DNA of 64,000 nucleotides from Larix kaempferi (lineage: Eukaryota > Streptophyta > Pinopsida > Pinales > Pinaceae), in contig BSBM01000762.1 in NCBI GenBank assembly GCA_027924585.1, forward strand, positions 10,078,501 to 10,142,500, read 5' to 3'. Under the pieces are notes generated by a model. It did not search any database. It was given only the letters and a program-made list of their open reading frames with translations, and had not been told where the DNA came from. A program made the position numbers and the translations under genes. Shown in pieces: positions 1-11,144 of the stretch (its first letter is position 1; each line of letters starts with the position of its first letter).

Positions 1-240
1 AAAAGAATAATACAAAGTAAAAAGTAAATATGAGGGAGATCTTGTAAAGTTTGTCAAGTGTTTGTCAAGTAACAAAATAATACAAAGTAAACAAAAAAGA
101 ATAATACAAAGTAAAAAGTAATAAATATTATGTCGGCCATAAACAAAAAACAATAATACAAAGTAAAAGGTAAATATGAGGGAGATCGTGTAATTTATAT
201 TTCTTATGTCGGCTATAGTAATTTATTTTTACTACCTGTT
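1..240. repeat. Short dispersed direct repeats, AT-rich
   Basis: A motif containing GAATAATACAAAGTAAAAAG recurs at about 1-30, 97-125 and 148-175. The following segment AAATATGAGGGAGATC occurs at 26-41 and 172-187, and TATGTCGGC(C/T)AT occurs twice. This looks like a decayed local duplication. I see no coding potential and cannot assign it to an element. Confidence 0.5.
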
Positions 241-1756
241 CTTTAATAGCTCCTTGAGTGCAATACCTGAGCTGAGATTTTCACCTCAGGAGATTTGATC
301 CTTCTTGGCACTTGCTAGAGCCTAGGATTTGAATCTAGGCTGGTGTATGTACAAATGTTATTTGTGGGCTTCTTGTATTGATGTGACAAATTCCAATCTA
401 GGACATAATTAGTGTATGTAGTAGTTACATGATTAAAACGTCTCGGAACATGAATATATGTAATAAAAACAAATTGATGCTACAAGAGTCTTACCCTTAA
501 GAATCTCCTTAGTAACGTAGGATCCCTCACACGGTACTGTTGGCAGGAAACAACCCTCTCAATTTTTCTCCTTTGGTGAATAAAACTGATCAGTTCTCTT
601 CTATAATTTATCACAAACTTATTTAAGAGTGCCTTCAGAATCTATGATTTTTAAGGTACTCTCAATTAGGAGAATATTGAAAATTAGGGTTAAGGTTTCA
701 AAGGTCAGGTCAAACTAAGTTGATTGGTTTTTCTTGCAGCTGTTAAAATCCTAGGTTTTGTATGATAAAATTTTTATTATATTATTATCGATCATATATC
801 ATGATGAGTTGTTTATTAATATCTTTCAAATCAACTTATTTAATTTTAGATCTTTTATTTTCATGTAAATAGTTCTAATTTCATTTTTTGGCTTTGATTC
901 TGGCCAAGATTTATGATGGTATTTTTATGATTGAATATGAGTTATTAGGGTTAATCAAATTATTTTTATCATATTATTAAACCCTTATAAGCATATCATT
1001 CATTTGATTCATCTTTTTCTTTGTAGATAAATAATAAGAACATATGTATATATTGAAACATATTCACCTTTGAAAATATTCTGAGACATGATCAAAGTTT
1101 ATGAGCATTGATTCGAATTCTATTTTTAGCCATTTGGTAAACTCAAAGTTCGATGATTATTTTTATTATGATAGATATGGTATTTTAAACTTAACATTAT
1201 TCACTTTGAAGAATTATCATATCATTCCTATGCATCAAATTGAATTATTTGCAAATTATGAGTTTACAAGCATGATATTATGGTTTGAATCATGGTGAAT
1301 CATGATACCTTCACCAATTTCTATGAGACTTCAAAGCAAGGTCATTATTTATGGTGTGGTTCACATGTTATTGAATATTTTGAGTACCTCGTTATAGCTT
1401 CATTATGATTATTTGTAACTTGAAGATCAACTATCAAATCTTAATCCATACCTTTGATCTCCACGCATAAGCTCTCTCATGACAAATATGAAGCTGAATT
1501 TATTGATGTTGATTATGAATTGATTCTTCTTGACACTTGTTCTATGCACATATTGCAAAATTATTTCTTATCTGCTATCCATATTGCATTTATAAATTGG
1601 CATGATTCAACTATGAGGAAATAATTTCGAATCTTAGCAAATGTTGGTAGATGCATGAACTGGCTTTGACGTGCAATGTCACACGTAGGAATGAGTCTAG
1701 GGTTACCATATATGTGTACTCTTAGATACCTATTCCTTTGGTTTTTACAACACCGT
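241..1756. other. AT-rich stretch without recognisable gene
   Basis: Only short open frames occur and none resembles a known family. The last 80 bases are open in the frame of the pseudogene that follows, so that gene may start upstream of the ATG at 1757. Further back a TGA interrupts the frame near 1667. Confidence 0.5.
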
Positions 1757-2150
1757 ATGTTTCCTAGTTGAAAGAGAAATCACAGGTAGGTGGAATGGCT
1801 CCTTTATGCTGATTTGAACCAGAGGGTTCTGAATGGCTTATAGGAGAAGTTGAAGCACCTTGTTTCATCGATAAAATTGGATGGGGAAATTTATTTGATA
1901 GTTTTAGTGGCCATAATGTTGAATTCACCTGAAAATTTGCTCTTTCTTTTTAATGGTGAAGTTGCACAGATAGGGGATTTACCATTGGATCTTTCTAAGA
2001 ATTTCATAGCTGAAGCTACTAAGCTGCCACAGACTGGTGAAAAGTGGTTTAAGAAGGGAGAAATGTACAAAGACAAATGGAAGCAGTTTATGTTTCCTCT
2101 ACCTGAAGATTTTAATGACCAGTTTGGTTTCCCGGTAAGATTCTTGAAAC
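1757..2150 (+). pseudogene. 5' part of a decayed ORF of unknown function (ORF-X)
   Basis: One frame runs from the ATG at 1757 to the insertion point at 2150, interrupted by TGA at 1769 and TAG at 1787 and 1841. The translated part includes a hydrophobic stretch (YLIVLVAIML) and a segment with LPQTGEKWFKKG. The style recalls repeat-associated ORFs of large plant genomes, but I do not recognise a named domain. The frame continues exactly at 7663 once the 2151-7662 element and one copy of its GAAAC duplication are removed, so 7663-9034 is the rest of the same gene. All three stops can be explained by C-to-T change of CGA or CAG codons. Function unknown. Confidence 0.55.
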
Positions 2151-4148
2151 TGTAATGTCCCTTATTAAGAATTTTATTAAAATTGCAATTTTTCACTTTT
2201 TTTCCCTAGTTCGACCTTTGACTAGTTTGGATCTCTAGGTCCCAAATTTGCCCCAAATGATCCCAAATCTTCTGAGAAGGTATATGAATGATATTAGAAC
2301 ATAAATATGTGTTTCAGGGATGCCTTTGGACCTTTAAAATACTTCTGCAAATCCTCTTTCAATTATGATCAATGTAGGTAACTTTACTAGTGATTTTCCT
2401 TTGACTAGTATTGGCCTCTAGGTCTCAAATTGACTCCAAATTCCTTCAAATATTCAAGGAAGGTGTATGAATGATATTAGAACTTGAATATGATGTTTAT
2501 GGATGACATATGTCCACCAAAAGACCTCTGCAAACTCTCTTAATATTCTGGACCAATTATGCAATTTTACTAGTGATTTGGGGTTCAAATCCCCCTGGGG
2601 TAAGTACTAAAAATGGCTTCCCCAATGCCTCAAAATCCACTCAAATTTATGAAAAGAGGTATGTAATGTGTTAATTATTTTATTAAAGTCTCATATGCAC
2701 CATTAATGGAGTATTACAACTGTTCTCACCCTCTCCCATTCAACTGCAAAAATACCCAATTCGACCCTTGGGGAAATGGCACTATTTCACCTCCCAATAG
2801 AACTAAACTGAGTAAAAATGCTTCAAATGCTCAATTAAAGTACATGAAACTTGTAGAATACATCCATGGAAGTATATTTATCACAAATATATCATAGAAT
2901 CATCCATTCATTTGAAATCATCATCAATACATTGGTTCACAACAAGGTAGTGGGGAAATGGCATTGTTCTTCCTGGAATTTCGACCTGAAACTTTTTGGA
3001 GATGAAGAACAGAGTATTTAATTCATATTACAAAATAAATGGGGCATTAAAAGCTTCCCCAAAGAGTACAATAGCTCACCAAAAACGCCCTCCCTCAAGG
3101 ATCAAGAATATGCCATCAAAACAGGAAATGGTTGAAGGAGTGAGCTGCAATAGAAGAAACCATGAGCTTCCCTATAGCTTACACCTACAAATAAAGACTC
3201 CATTAAAGCTCCAAATGAAAGTTCTGAATGTCCTTTCCAATTACCAACTTGGATGGGAATCTTTCACCCTCGAAATTGGCTAAGGCAAGAAACTAGTCAT
3301 CCACTAGCTCTCCCTCTTCACAAATGCAATTGCAAATTCTACAAATGATCAAAATCTGGTTTCATTCTTTGTTATTGACATTTATAAACTTCTAATGTCC
3401 TCCATGGGTCGAATTCCTTCCAAGAGACTCATGCCAACTCATGTTGGGAAGAGATTCCAAAGAACGCCACTTGTACAACAATTCCTAGTCTCCCACTTCC
3501 ACCAAATCACATGTGGAAGCATCTTAGCTGCCCTAACACCCTTGAGCGCCCTCTTGGAGTCTATTTTTAGCCCTGACATGTCATATATGTCATATTTCAG
3601 CCTTCAGGTCTGATTTGTGTCATAGGTGTCATAGCATCTTCATTATTGTTGTCATAGAGCTAGGGAATCTAGCCCAAGTGTCTCACTAGATCCAAATTGC
3701 CTCTTCCTCTTCCATGGGAGTTACTCTTCCTCCATATTTCGACCTTGGATGAGTCATGCAATGAATAATACCTTTTGGACTCCCCCAAGTATGTTACCAT
3801 TCACCTTGAATTCGAATTGGTGAGAGAATGATGCCAAATGTAGTGGGGAAATCTAGCCATATGTGGGTCCCACTTCCTCCATGTGTCTTCATGATGAAAT
3901 GCCACTTTGATTTTCACTTGTATATATTTATTTATATCCTTTATTAAATATTTATTCCATTCTAATGTTCAAACATCATTTATTATCCCCATTATTCCAA
4001 ATCCCAAAGCTTCCACCCCAAACCTAGGAAACTAGTAATTTTCCTCCTTGGCAATTATTTGACCTTTAGCATCAATTTGACAAACTCTAATGAATAGAGC
4101 CAATGTGATTAGGCCATTGTGACCCAATACCAAATTTGGGACATGACA
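2151..4148 (-). repeat. 3' LTR of the LARD-like element
   Basis: 1998 bp, nearly identical to 5636-7662. Compared with its partner it lacks 29 bp at the point corresponding to about 6457-6485. It starts TGTAATGTCCC and ends GGGACATGACA as read on the plus strand. The C-terminus of the internal ORF extends into its right edge. Confidence 0.92.
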
Positions 4149-5537
4149 AATCCTCCCTTCCCAATATTGCTTGTCCTCAAGCAATTTTAAATGTGGGTGT
4201 TGAAGAACCTGCTTTCTGTATAATTCTTTGAAGTTGCCATTGAATTGCCCAACCTTGAGTCTTTGAGTTTCCATGAAGATTTTAGAGAGGAACCACCATG
4301 CTTGCTGCTGCACTACTCTGATTAAAATCACTTTATTAAGTGGGGAATCCATCTCCCATACTGCTTGCTTCCCCAAAAAATATGAAACCAATGAGATAAA
4401 AATTATTCTAGGGTCCCATTGCTTGTATTGCACCCCAACAATTAAAAGTGCTCTCCAACCCATACCATCAGATAAGAGGATTCCTGGATCCCATTTTCTT
4501 GTATGCATTCTTCCAAACATCATGAGTACAAAATATATATCATCAAAGTACATAACAACATAATGAAAATGTACATAAAGGAGATGCTTCATCAAAGAGT
4601 CATGAAAGTGCTTATACCTCCAAGCATGTAGACCACCATTTTCCAAGTGCATACAATCTTCAAGTGACCCATCAAATCTGGTCCAATGACATAGGTGAGG
4701 ATCCCATGTCCAATAGTGCTGCTCTAAGAGAATGTGATATGCATCAAAATATTCAGCCATGCATTCTTTCATCCAAGAAGTGAATGAAGAATCTCCACTA
4801 AAATCTGAACCAAATAATGAGTAGGAAAAACAAGGAGAATTCAAAGGACTCAAAGAAGTCTCATCCATACATCCATGAGGATATGTATCATCATAAGGTA
4901 AAGCAATATGCTGCTGCAATTCTAAATAATGAGGTGCTCTATTCATGTCATCATCAAAAGGAGCGGTAGGAGTTTCATACCCCTCATGTGGCACCACTAG
5001 GAAAAAACCTTTCACCCAATTTTCATCCCAAAGTGATGTGGCTGGAAAAGAAGTGTGGGGTGAAGAATTATGAACCAACTTTAATTCTTTAGAACTCTTA
5101 CCCATTGAAATATTTAATTCATCTTCTCCATAATTGGCTGGTCCAACTATTGTGAGATCATGTACCTCTTCCAAGGCTTTGCAACTCTCTCCATGAGGCA
5201 ACTCATAATCCCTTTGAACAAGGACAAGTGCTTGTCCTTCTTCTTTTTTTAGTGTAGTATCTTCAAGAACCTGCATATCAACATGTACCTCATGTTCCAC
5301 AATTACATTAGGTTCCTCTTTTGTGGCATAAATTGTTTCATCCTTTTCCGAGTTGCTTCCAATTTCACTAAGCAACAATCTGAACTCTTGAAAGTATTGT
5401 ATCCACTTGTCTTCAAAGGATGGTTCAAGTAATTTCCTAAACTCCTCATTCTCCTTTAAGGTTCCTTTCTCATCCTTACTCATGGTGACCAATGAATGCA
5501 CTTCTTCTCCTACTTCTTCCCTTTCACCAAAGTACAT
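4032..5537 (-). CDS. Uncharacterised 501-aa ORF of the LARD-like element
   Basis: This is the only long frame in the element and it has no internal stop. It starts at the ATG at 5537, about 85 bases after the primer site, covers the whole internal region and ends at 4032, inside the 3' LTR. The N-terminal third is acidic and Glu/Lys-rich (for example EREEVGEEV and KDEKGTLKE). The middle has aromatic-rich stretches (YWTWDPHLCHW). The C-terminal part is translated across the polypurine tract and the LTR edge. I see no zinc knuckle, DSG protease, RT or integrase motif. It may be a decayed gag-like protein or an element-specific product. The open frame beside visibly diverged LTRs makes past coding use plausible but does not prove it. 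Confidence 0.5.
   Translation of the reverse strand: MYFGEREEVGEEVHSLVTMSKDEKGTLKENEEFRKLLEPSFEDKWIQYFQEFRLLLSEIGSNSEKDETIYATKEEPNVIVEHEVHVDMQVLEDTTLKKEEGQALVLVQRDYELPHGESCKALEEVHDLTIVGPANYGEDELNISMGKSSKELKLVHNSSPHTSFPATSLWDENWVKGFFLVVPHEGYETPTAPFDDDMNRAPHYLELQQHIALPYDDTYPHGCMDETSLSPLNSPCFSYSLFGSDFSGDSSFTSWMKECMAEYFDAYHILLEQHYWTWDPHLCHWTRFDGSLEDCMHLENGGLHAWRYKHFHDSLMKHLLYVHFHYVVMYFDDIYFVLMMFGRMHTRKWDPGILLSDGMGWRALLIVGVQYKQWDPRIIFISLVSYFLGKQAVWEMDSPLNKVILIRVVQQQAWWFLSKIFMETQRLKVGQFNGNFKELYRKQVLQHPHLKLLEDKQYWEGRICHVPNLVLGHNGLITLALFIRVCQIDAKGQIIAKEENY
4149..4162 (-). other. Polypurine tract of the LARD-like element
   Basis: On the minus strand this reads GGGAAGGGAGGATT directly before the 3' LTR, as expected for plus-strand priming. 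It sits just after the minus-strand words CTTGAGGACAAGCAA, which resemble the 3' end of the internal region in many plant Ty3/gypsy elements. Confidence 0.8.
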
Positions 5538-5622
5538 CCAGTTTCAGTTTCTAAGGGTGGTGGCTTATTTCTTTGACTCCTGGTCTTCATTAATGTTCTA
5601 CCACATCAGGTTCCAAGACCAT

Positions 5623-5634
5623 GCTCTGTTACCA
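5623..5634 (-). other. Primer-binding site (Met-tRNA type), LARD-like element
   Basis: The minus strand reads TGGTAACAGAGC starting one base inside the 5' LTR. This is one mismatch from TGGTATCAGAGC, the usual site for initiator Met-tRNA in plant LTR elements, and it fixes the element's orientation. Confidence 0.8.
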
Positions 5635-5635
5635 C

Positions 5636-7662
5636 TGTAATGTCCCTTATTAAGAATTTTATTAAAATTGCAATTTTCCACTTTTTTTCCCTAGTTCGAC
5701 CTTTGACTAGTTTGGATCTCTAGGTCCCAAATTTGCCCCAAATGATCCCAAATATTCTGAGAAGGTATATTAATGATATTAGAAAATAAATATGTGTTTC
5801 AGGGATGCCTTTGGACCTTTAAAATACTTCTGCAAATCCTCTTTCAATTCTGATCAATGTAGGTAACTTTACTAGTGATTTTCCTTTGACTAGTATTGGC
5901 CTCTAGGTCTCAAATTGACTCCAAATTCCTTCAAATATTCAAGGAAGGTGTATGAATGATATTAGAACTTGAATATGATGTTTATGGATGACATATGTCC
6001 ACCAAAAGACCTCTGCAAACTCTCTTAATATTCTGGACCAATTATGCAATTTTACTAGTGATTTGGGGTTCAAATCCCCCTGGGGTAAGTACTGAAAATG
6101 GCTTCCCAAATGCCTCCAAACCCACTCAAATTTATGAAGAGAGGTATGTAATGTGTTAATTATTTTATTAAAGTCTCATATGCACCATTAATGGATTATT
6201 ACAACTGTTCTCACCCTCTCCCATTCAACTGCAAAAATCCCCAATTCGACCCTTGGGGAAATGGCACTATTTCACCTCCCAATAGAACTAAACTGAGTAA
6301 AAATGCTTCAAATGCTCAAGTACAGTACATGAAAATTGTAGAAGACATCCATGTAAGTATATGTATCACAAATATATCATAGAATAATCCTTTCATTCGA
6401 AATCATCATCAATACATTGGTTCACAACAAGGTAGTGGGGAAATGGCATTGTTCTTCCATTAAAAATGAGATTTATACATTTCTACTTGGAATTTCGACC
6501 TGAAACTTTTTGGAGATGAAGAACAGAGTATTTAATTCATATTACAAAATAATGGGGGCATTAAAACCTTCCCCAAAGAGTACAATATCTCACCCAAAAC
6601 GCCCTCCCTCAAGGATCAAGAATATGCCATCAAAACAGGAAATGGTTGAAGGAGTGAGCTGAAATAGAAGAAACCATGAGCTGCCCTGTAGCTTACACCT
6701 ACAAATAAATACTCCATTAAAGATCCATATGAAAGGTCTGAATGGCCTTTCCAATTACCAACTTGGATGGGAATCTTTCACCCTCGAAATTGGCTAAGGC
6801 AAGAAACTAGTCATCCACTAGCTCTCCCTCTTCACAAATGCAATTGCAAATTCTACAAATGATCAAAAGCTGGTTTCATTCTTTGTTATTGACATTTATA
6901 AACTTCTAATGTCCTCCATGGGTCGAATTCCTTCCAAGAGACTCATGCCAACTCATGTTGGGAATAGATTCCAAAGAACGCCACTTGTACAACAATTCCT
7001 AGTCTCCCACTTCCACCAAATCACATGTGGAAGCATCTTAGCTTCCCTAACACCCTTGAGCACCCTCTTGGAGTCTATTTTTAGCCATGACATGTCATAT
7101 ATGTCATATTTCAGCCTTCAGGTCTGATTTGTGTCATAGGTGTCATAACATCTTCATTATTGTTGTCATAGAGCTAGGGAATCTAGCCCAAGTGTCTCAC
7201 TAGATCCAAATTGCCTCTTCCTCTTCCATGGGAGTTACTCTTCCTCTATATTTCTACCTTGGATGAGTCATGCAATTAATAATACCTTTTGGACTCCCCC
7301 AAGTATGTTACCATTCACCTTGAATTCGAATTGGTGAGAGAATGATGCCAAATGTAGCGGGGAAATCTAGCCATATGTGGGTCCCACTTCCTCCATGTGT
7401 CTTCATGATGAAATGCCACTTTGATTTTCACTTGTATATATTTATTTAGATCCTTTATTAAATATTTATGCCATTCTAATGTTCAAACATCATTTATTAT
7501 CCCCATTATTCCAAATCCCAAAGCTTCCACCCCAAACCTAGGAAACTAGTAATTTTCCTCCTTGGCAATTATTTGACCTTTAGCATCAATTTGACAAACT
7601 CTAATGAATAGAGCCAATGTGATTAGGCCATTGTGACCCAATACCAAATTTGGGACATGACA
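5636..7662 (-). repeat. 5' LTR of the LARD-like element
   Basis: 2027 bp, partner of 2151-4148. It has the same TGTAATGTCCC start and GGGACATGACA end. It is followed at once by the target duplication GAAAC (7663-7667). Confidence 0.92.
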
Positions 7663-9034
7663 GAAACCCCCGTGGTTACCCTTGTTTCGATTGATAGTTC
7701 GGTTCATAACTTGTGATGGCCGTTTTTCTCATGTACGTCTGTATAATCTTAGATTGTTGAAGGCATTGAGGGGATCTAAATTCAACTTGCCCTACTTCTT
7801 ACTCCATAGCCTAGGGAAAATGGCTTCTGCCAATCAAAATGCAACTGGGGTTCAGGACCAGTGTCCTTTTCATCATGGGTTAATCAAAATCTTAGTGCAA
7901 CATCAATTGTCACTTAATGGCCAAACCTGGGATCAATTTTTAACTAAGAACGATTTAGGGAAAAATGAGATTTGGCCACTTGTTATGCCTAAGACTTGGG
8001 TTAAACAAAAGAAGCCCTTAGTTCCCGAAAGCTTGGCATTCCAATCAAATGTTACACTAGAAAGTACATGGGTTAATAATCCAATTCCAGTACAGAGTTT
8101 GGATGAGGAATTGATAAAGGATGATTGTATTATTGAAACCCTTGTCTCTTAGCTGAAGAATATTCAAGACCTTCCCGCGAAGAAACTTGAAAAATTATCA
8201 AGTGTTTGTTATGTTGAAGCAAAGGTAGAAAAAAGGAAGATAACTTCAGAATTCCTGCGCAGGTTTACTCGAAGCATGACTAGCTTATCTATGCCCATAG
8301 AAATTCAACAAAATAATGAACCAGATGTTATTCAACTTGAAAATGAAGATGTTTTTGTGTCCCCTATTCCTGAAGAGGCTCATAATGATGAACCAATTTC
8401 CACAGTAGATAATCTTGAGACGTTTTCGGCTAAAGAAATCATCGATCCTAGTGATTTTGAGATAGAACCTTCATTTATGGATGCTTATGGGTCCGGTCCT
8501 GAGCCTTCATTCATGAGTATCCCTTCACTTGTTTAGGATTTGAATGAACCTAATTCTTATCAATCCAATGAATCCTTTCATGATCAAGATGAAGAAACCC
8601 TTAAGCATGTGCTTAACCGACTATATCAAAGTAAAATCTCACAGCTAAAAGCCGAATTAAAGGAATGCCGGGCTAATGTAATGATAAAGGATGAAGAAAG
8701 TAAAATGTTCAAGACCTAGCTGTTAGGTTGGGTGGATAGATGGCAAAAGGAAAATCTGAAGAAAAATAGATATGAGGAGGCTAAAAAATCTGTGAGGATC
8801 GTCAATGAGCATTTGCTCAAACAAATAGAATAGCAGAAAATTATGATCCTAAAGCTCAAGGCTAGAATTTCGGAGGCAAGAAGGATAGTTAATTTGCCAA
8901 ACAAAACTGAACCTACTCTAATTTTCAGTTATACTGTGATATTTCTCTTTTTGAGAGGTAATAGGTATACTTGTAATCTATTTTATTTTATTTCATGTTA
9001 TCATGATTTTAATGAGAAATTAATATGTTCATAA
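7663..9034 (+). pseudogene. 3' part of decayed ORF-X with coiled-coil-like C-terminus
   Basis: Continues the 1757-2150 frame after the LARD-like insertion. The frame holds from 7663 to the TAA at 9032-9034, broken only by TAG at 8150, 8534, 8717 and 8831. The segment at about 7690-7830 reads like a folded domain (RFITCDGRFSHVRLYNLRLL, then LPYFLLHSLGKMA). An acidic linker follows (8276-8530). A Lys/Glu-rich region at 8600-8900 (ISQLKAELKECR, then ILKLKARISEARR) looks able to form a coiled coil. I do not recognise the family; plant retroelement-associated ORFs often have this layout. Four TAG stops and no frameshift suggest CAG-to-TAG decay of a once intact gene. Confidence 0.5.
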
Positions 9035-10261
9035 CTGATTGCTATAGGTGTACATATTATTAAATGCATTGGATTGCTTGAAGATCCTTTTTGCTGGCCG
9101 TTGGCATTTGTTGTTGCTTGATGCAGTTTTTTTGGATCAGTTCGATACTTATGAAAACCACATCATCAGTCGTTTCCTATGGGAAAAAATTAAGACATGC
9201 CAGTCATTTTGTTGACAATTACAACTATCGTTTCATATGATGACCGAGTCTGCCAGGTGCCTTTTCTTGAAGAAATTTGATACAACAGAATGATGACAAT
9301 AACTTTTTGTTTTATTATGTAAGAGATGTTAGAAAGCTCAAAAGAGTTAGTAGTCTTGGCTATTTAGACCATGAAAGTCGATTGTAAAAGGGGGGATGGA
9401 GTACAAGAGAAAAGTCTTATTGAAATTGAATACATATTTTCTGGTTTAAATTACTCCGCTGGAGCTTTGTATTTGTATATGATTGTCATTGGAACTTCTC
9501 AAACTAGTATTAATGTTTGTTACAGTTTCTGAAACTTAATACATGTTTTGATATATTATTTTCTCAGTTTAATACTCATGCAATTGTACTGTGATATGAT
9601 TGTGTTTGTCATCTGAAGTCTTACTCTAATCACACAATATTGATGTTTGATATAAGTATTACTAAAACTTTTTATTCAATATTTTATTGATGATTATGAT
9701 AATACATTTCATGTTTGTTTCTTGATAAGCATCTGTATGTTTACGATGTTTTCATGAATAAATATAAATCTGTATTCAAACATTTGATGTTGCATGTTAG
9801 TTATTAATTAATAGAACATTACGGAATATATTTAAAATAGTTTTCTATTTTAAATTTTTTGTTTTTGTGCATTTTCAACAAAGCAGTTTTATGAGAGTAA
9901 CTCTGGTATTTTTATCTGAATTATTATCATTCTTCTCTTTGTTATTATAAATGATTAATTAATAATTAATCTAGTCTTAAAGTCACTCTCAGCTGAGATA
10001 GGGTCAGTAGTTTAATTTTGATTCTAGTTGTAGTTTAACTTAGTTACTTTCAGTTTTAGTAGCTGTTAGATAGTTTAGATTAAGATTAGTGGTTTTACAT
10101 TTGAAATAGGTTTACGATTGAAGATTCAAACAAAACCTTTAAAAAGAGACTTTCATTAAGAAAACACATTAGGATAGTTTAGAATTAGAAATTGAATTTA
10201 GAATTTACCTTTAACAATAGTTTAACTTAGGAAATATTTTGCTGAGTTTTATATATTATCC
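9035..10261. other. AT-rich spacer, no gene seen
   Basis: Many A/T runs and only short unrelated frames. It separates ORF-X from the Tat-like element and should contain the latter's 3' LTR if it survived. I found no match to the 5' LTR at 32175-33121, so the 3' end of that element seems truncated or unrecognisable. Confidence 0.5.
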
Positions 10262-10660
10262 TTAAGAGGATAAATTTAGCTGGTAGCAAGACCATAACCT
10301 GTGAGGTTTTGCTATTCCAAACACGTCGGGGGTTGTAATAAGCAACTTGTGTGGGCATAATATTCTTAGTTGGCCTAGGTCAAAAAATCGGGCCAACAAG
10401 TACTGGCCGTTCAACTGAGACACAACCAGTTGTGAATCCAGGCAGACTTTTAAATAATGGAAACCATACAAAATGTAATCACGAAGTAACTCGATAACAG
10501 CACTATACTCATCCACATTGTTCGATGTAGGATCGAAACAAGCACCTCCTGAAGAGACAATCTGATGGTCGGGTGAGTAAATAACCCACGCAGCAGAAGC
10601 TAGTCTCTACGTATGACGGCTAGCCCCATCGGTGAATCCCAAGAACACTAGAGATTTTGC
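10262..10660 (-). pseudogene. Second RNase H-like domain, downstream of integrase
   Basis: The minus strand encodes LGFTDGASR, then NNVDEYSAVIEL, then VCLDSQLVVSQLNGQY. This is the D...E...D pattern of the archaeal/plant-type RNase H found as an additional RNase H in Tat elements. All three acidic residues are visible. One TAG stop lies after the first Asp motif (near 10602) and the C-terminal end is lost into AT-rich DNA. The domain follows the integrase tail rather than sitting between the first RNase H and integrase. It would process RNA-DNA hybrids if made, but the stop makes it non-functional here. Confidence 0.65.
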
Positions 10661-10775
10661 TGACATTTGTCAACCAACATGAACCAAATCAGCAGACTCG
10701 AAAAATCAAAGGAAAGCTAAACTATGTACATAAACTATACAATAGTATATAAAAGTATCAACTCGAGCTAGAATC

Positions 10776-11144
10776 TCAAGCATAATACTGCTTGAGGTAG
10801 AGCCCATTTCTAGGATCCTTCAAGGCATTCCCTTCGTAATCCTCTAAATCATAGGCTCCTTTCTCAAGGACACACCTCACAACGCAAGGACCATGCCACA
10901 ATGGGCTAAACTTGCATGCCCCTAGGGGTTCTTTAGCTTGGTCATAAAAAAGGACCAAGTCATCTTCAGCATATTTCCAGGGACAGACAAACCTATCATA
11001 CTAAGCCTTGACATGATGTTTTTTCATATCTATTGCTACGGCGGCATCTAGACAATCTTTGTCAAGTTGCTCGAGGTAGACTAAGCGTTGCTCTACTTCT
11101 CAAGTGTCTGGAAGGAGTTCTATGAATATCTTCAAAGAAGGGAT
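10776..11144 (-). pseudogene. C-terminal tail of Tat-1 integrase
   Basis: Contains LVLFYDQAKEPLGACKFSP, then WHGPCVVRCVLEKGAYDLED. This matches the layout of the basic, beta-rich integrase tail of plant gypsy elements (the Y-D then K-F-P-W-GP-V pattern). It continues from the integrase core through two stops near 11145 and 11096. The tail normally binds DNA non-specifically. Confidence 0.65.

Larger units (their letters stand above)
2151..7662 (-). mobile_element. Non-autonomous LTR retrotransposon (LARD-like) with 2-kb LTRs
   Basis: Two long direct repeats (2151-4148 and 5636-7662) flank a 1.5-kb internal region. Each LTR starts TGTAATGTCCC and ends GGGACATGACA, an imperfect inverted repeat. 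The target duplication GAAAC lies at 2146-2150 and 7663-7667. The primer site next to the right LTR and the purine tract next to the left LTR both read on the minus strand, so the right LTR is the 5' one. No RT, integrase or RNase H motif is present, so movement needed enzymes from another element. The LTRs differ by scattered substitutions and one 29-bp indel, so the insertion is not very recent. It is inserted inside ORF-X. Confidence 0.9.

Noticed and set aside
4273-4563. Plus-strand frame inside the LARD-like element
   Set aside because: Antisense shadow of the 501-codon minus-strand frame, and opposite to the orientation set by primer site and purine tract.
1757-9034. Programmed TAG readthrough or recoding in ORF-X
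   Set aside because: TAG stops are explained more simply by CAG-to-TAG deamination; one TGA also occurs and no readthrough context is conserved.
9035-10261. Possible 3' LTR of Tat-1
   Set aside because: Compared by eye with 32175-33121; no shared stretch or TGTTACAC end was found.
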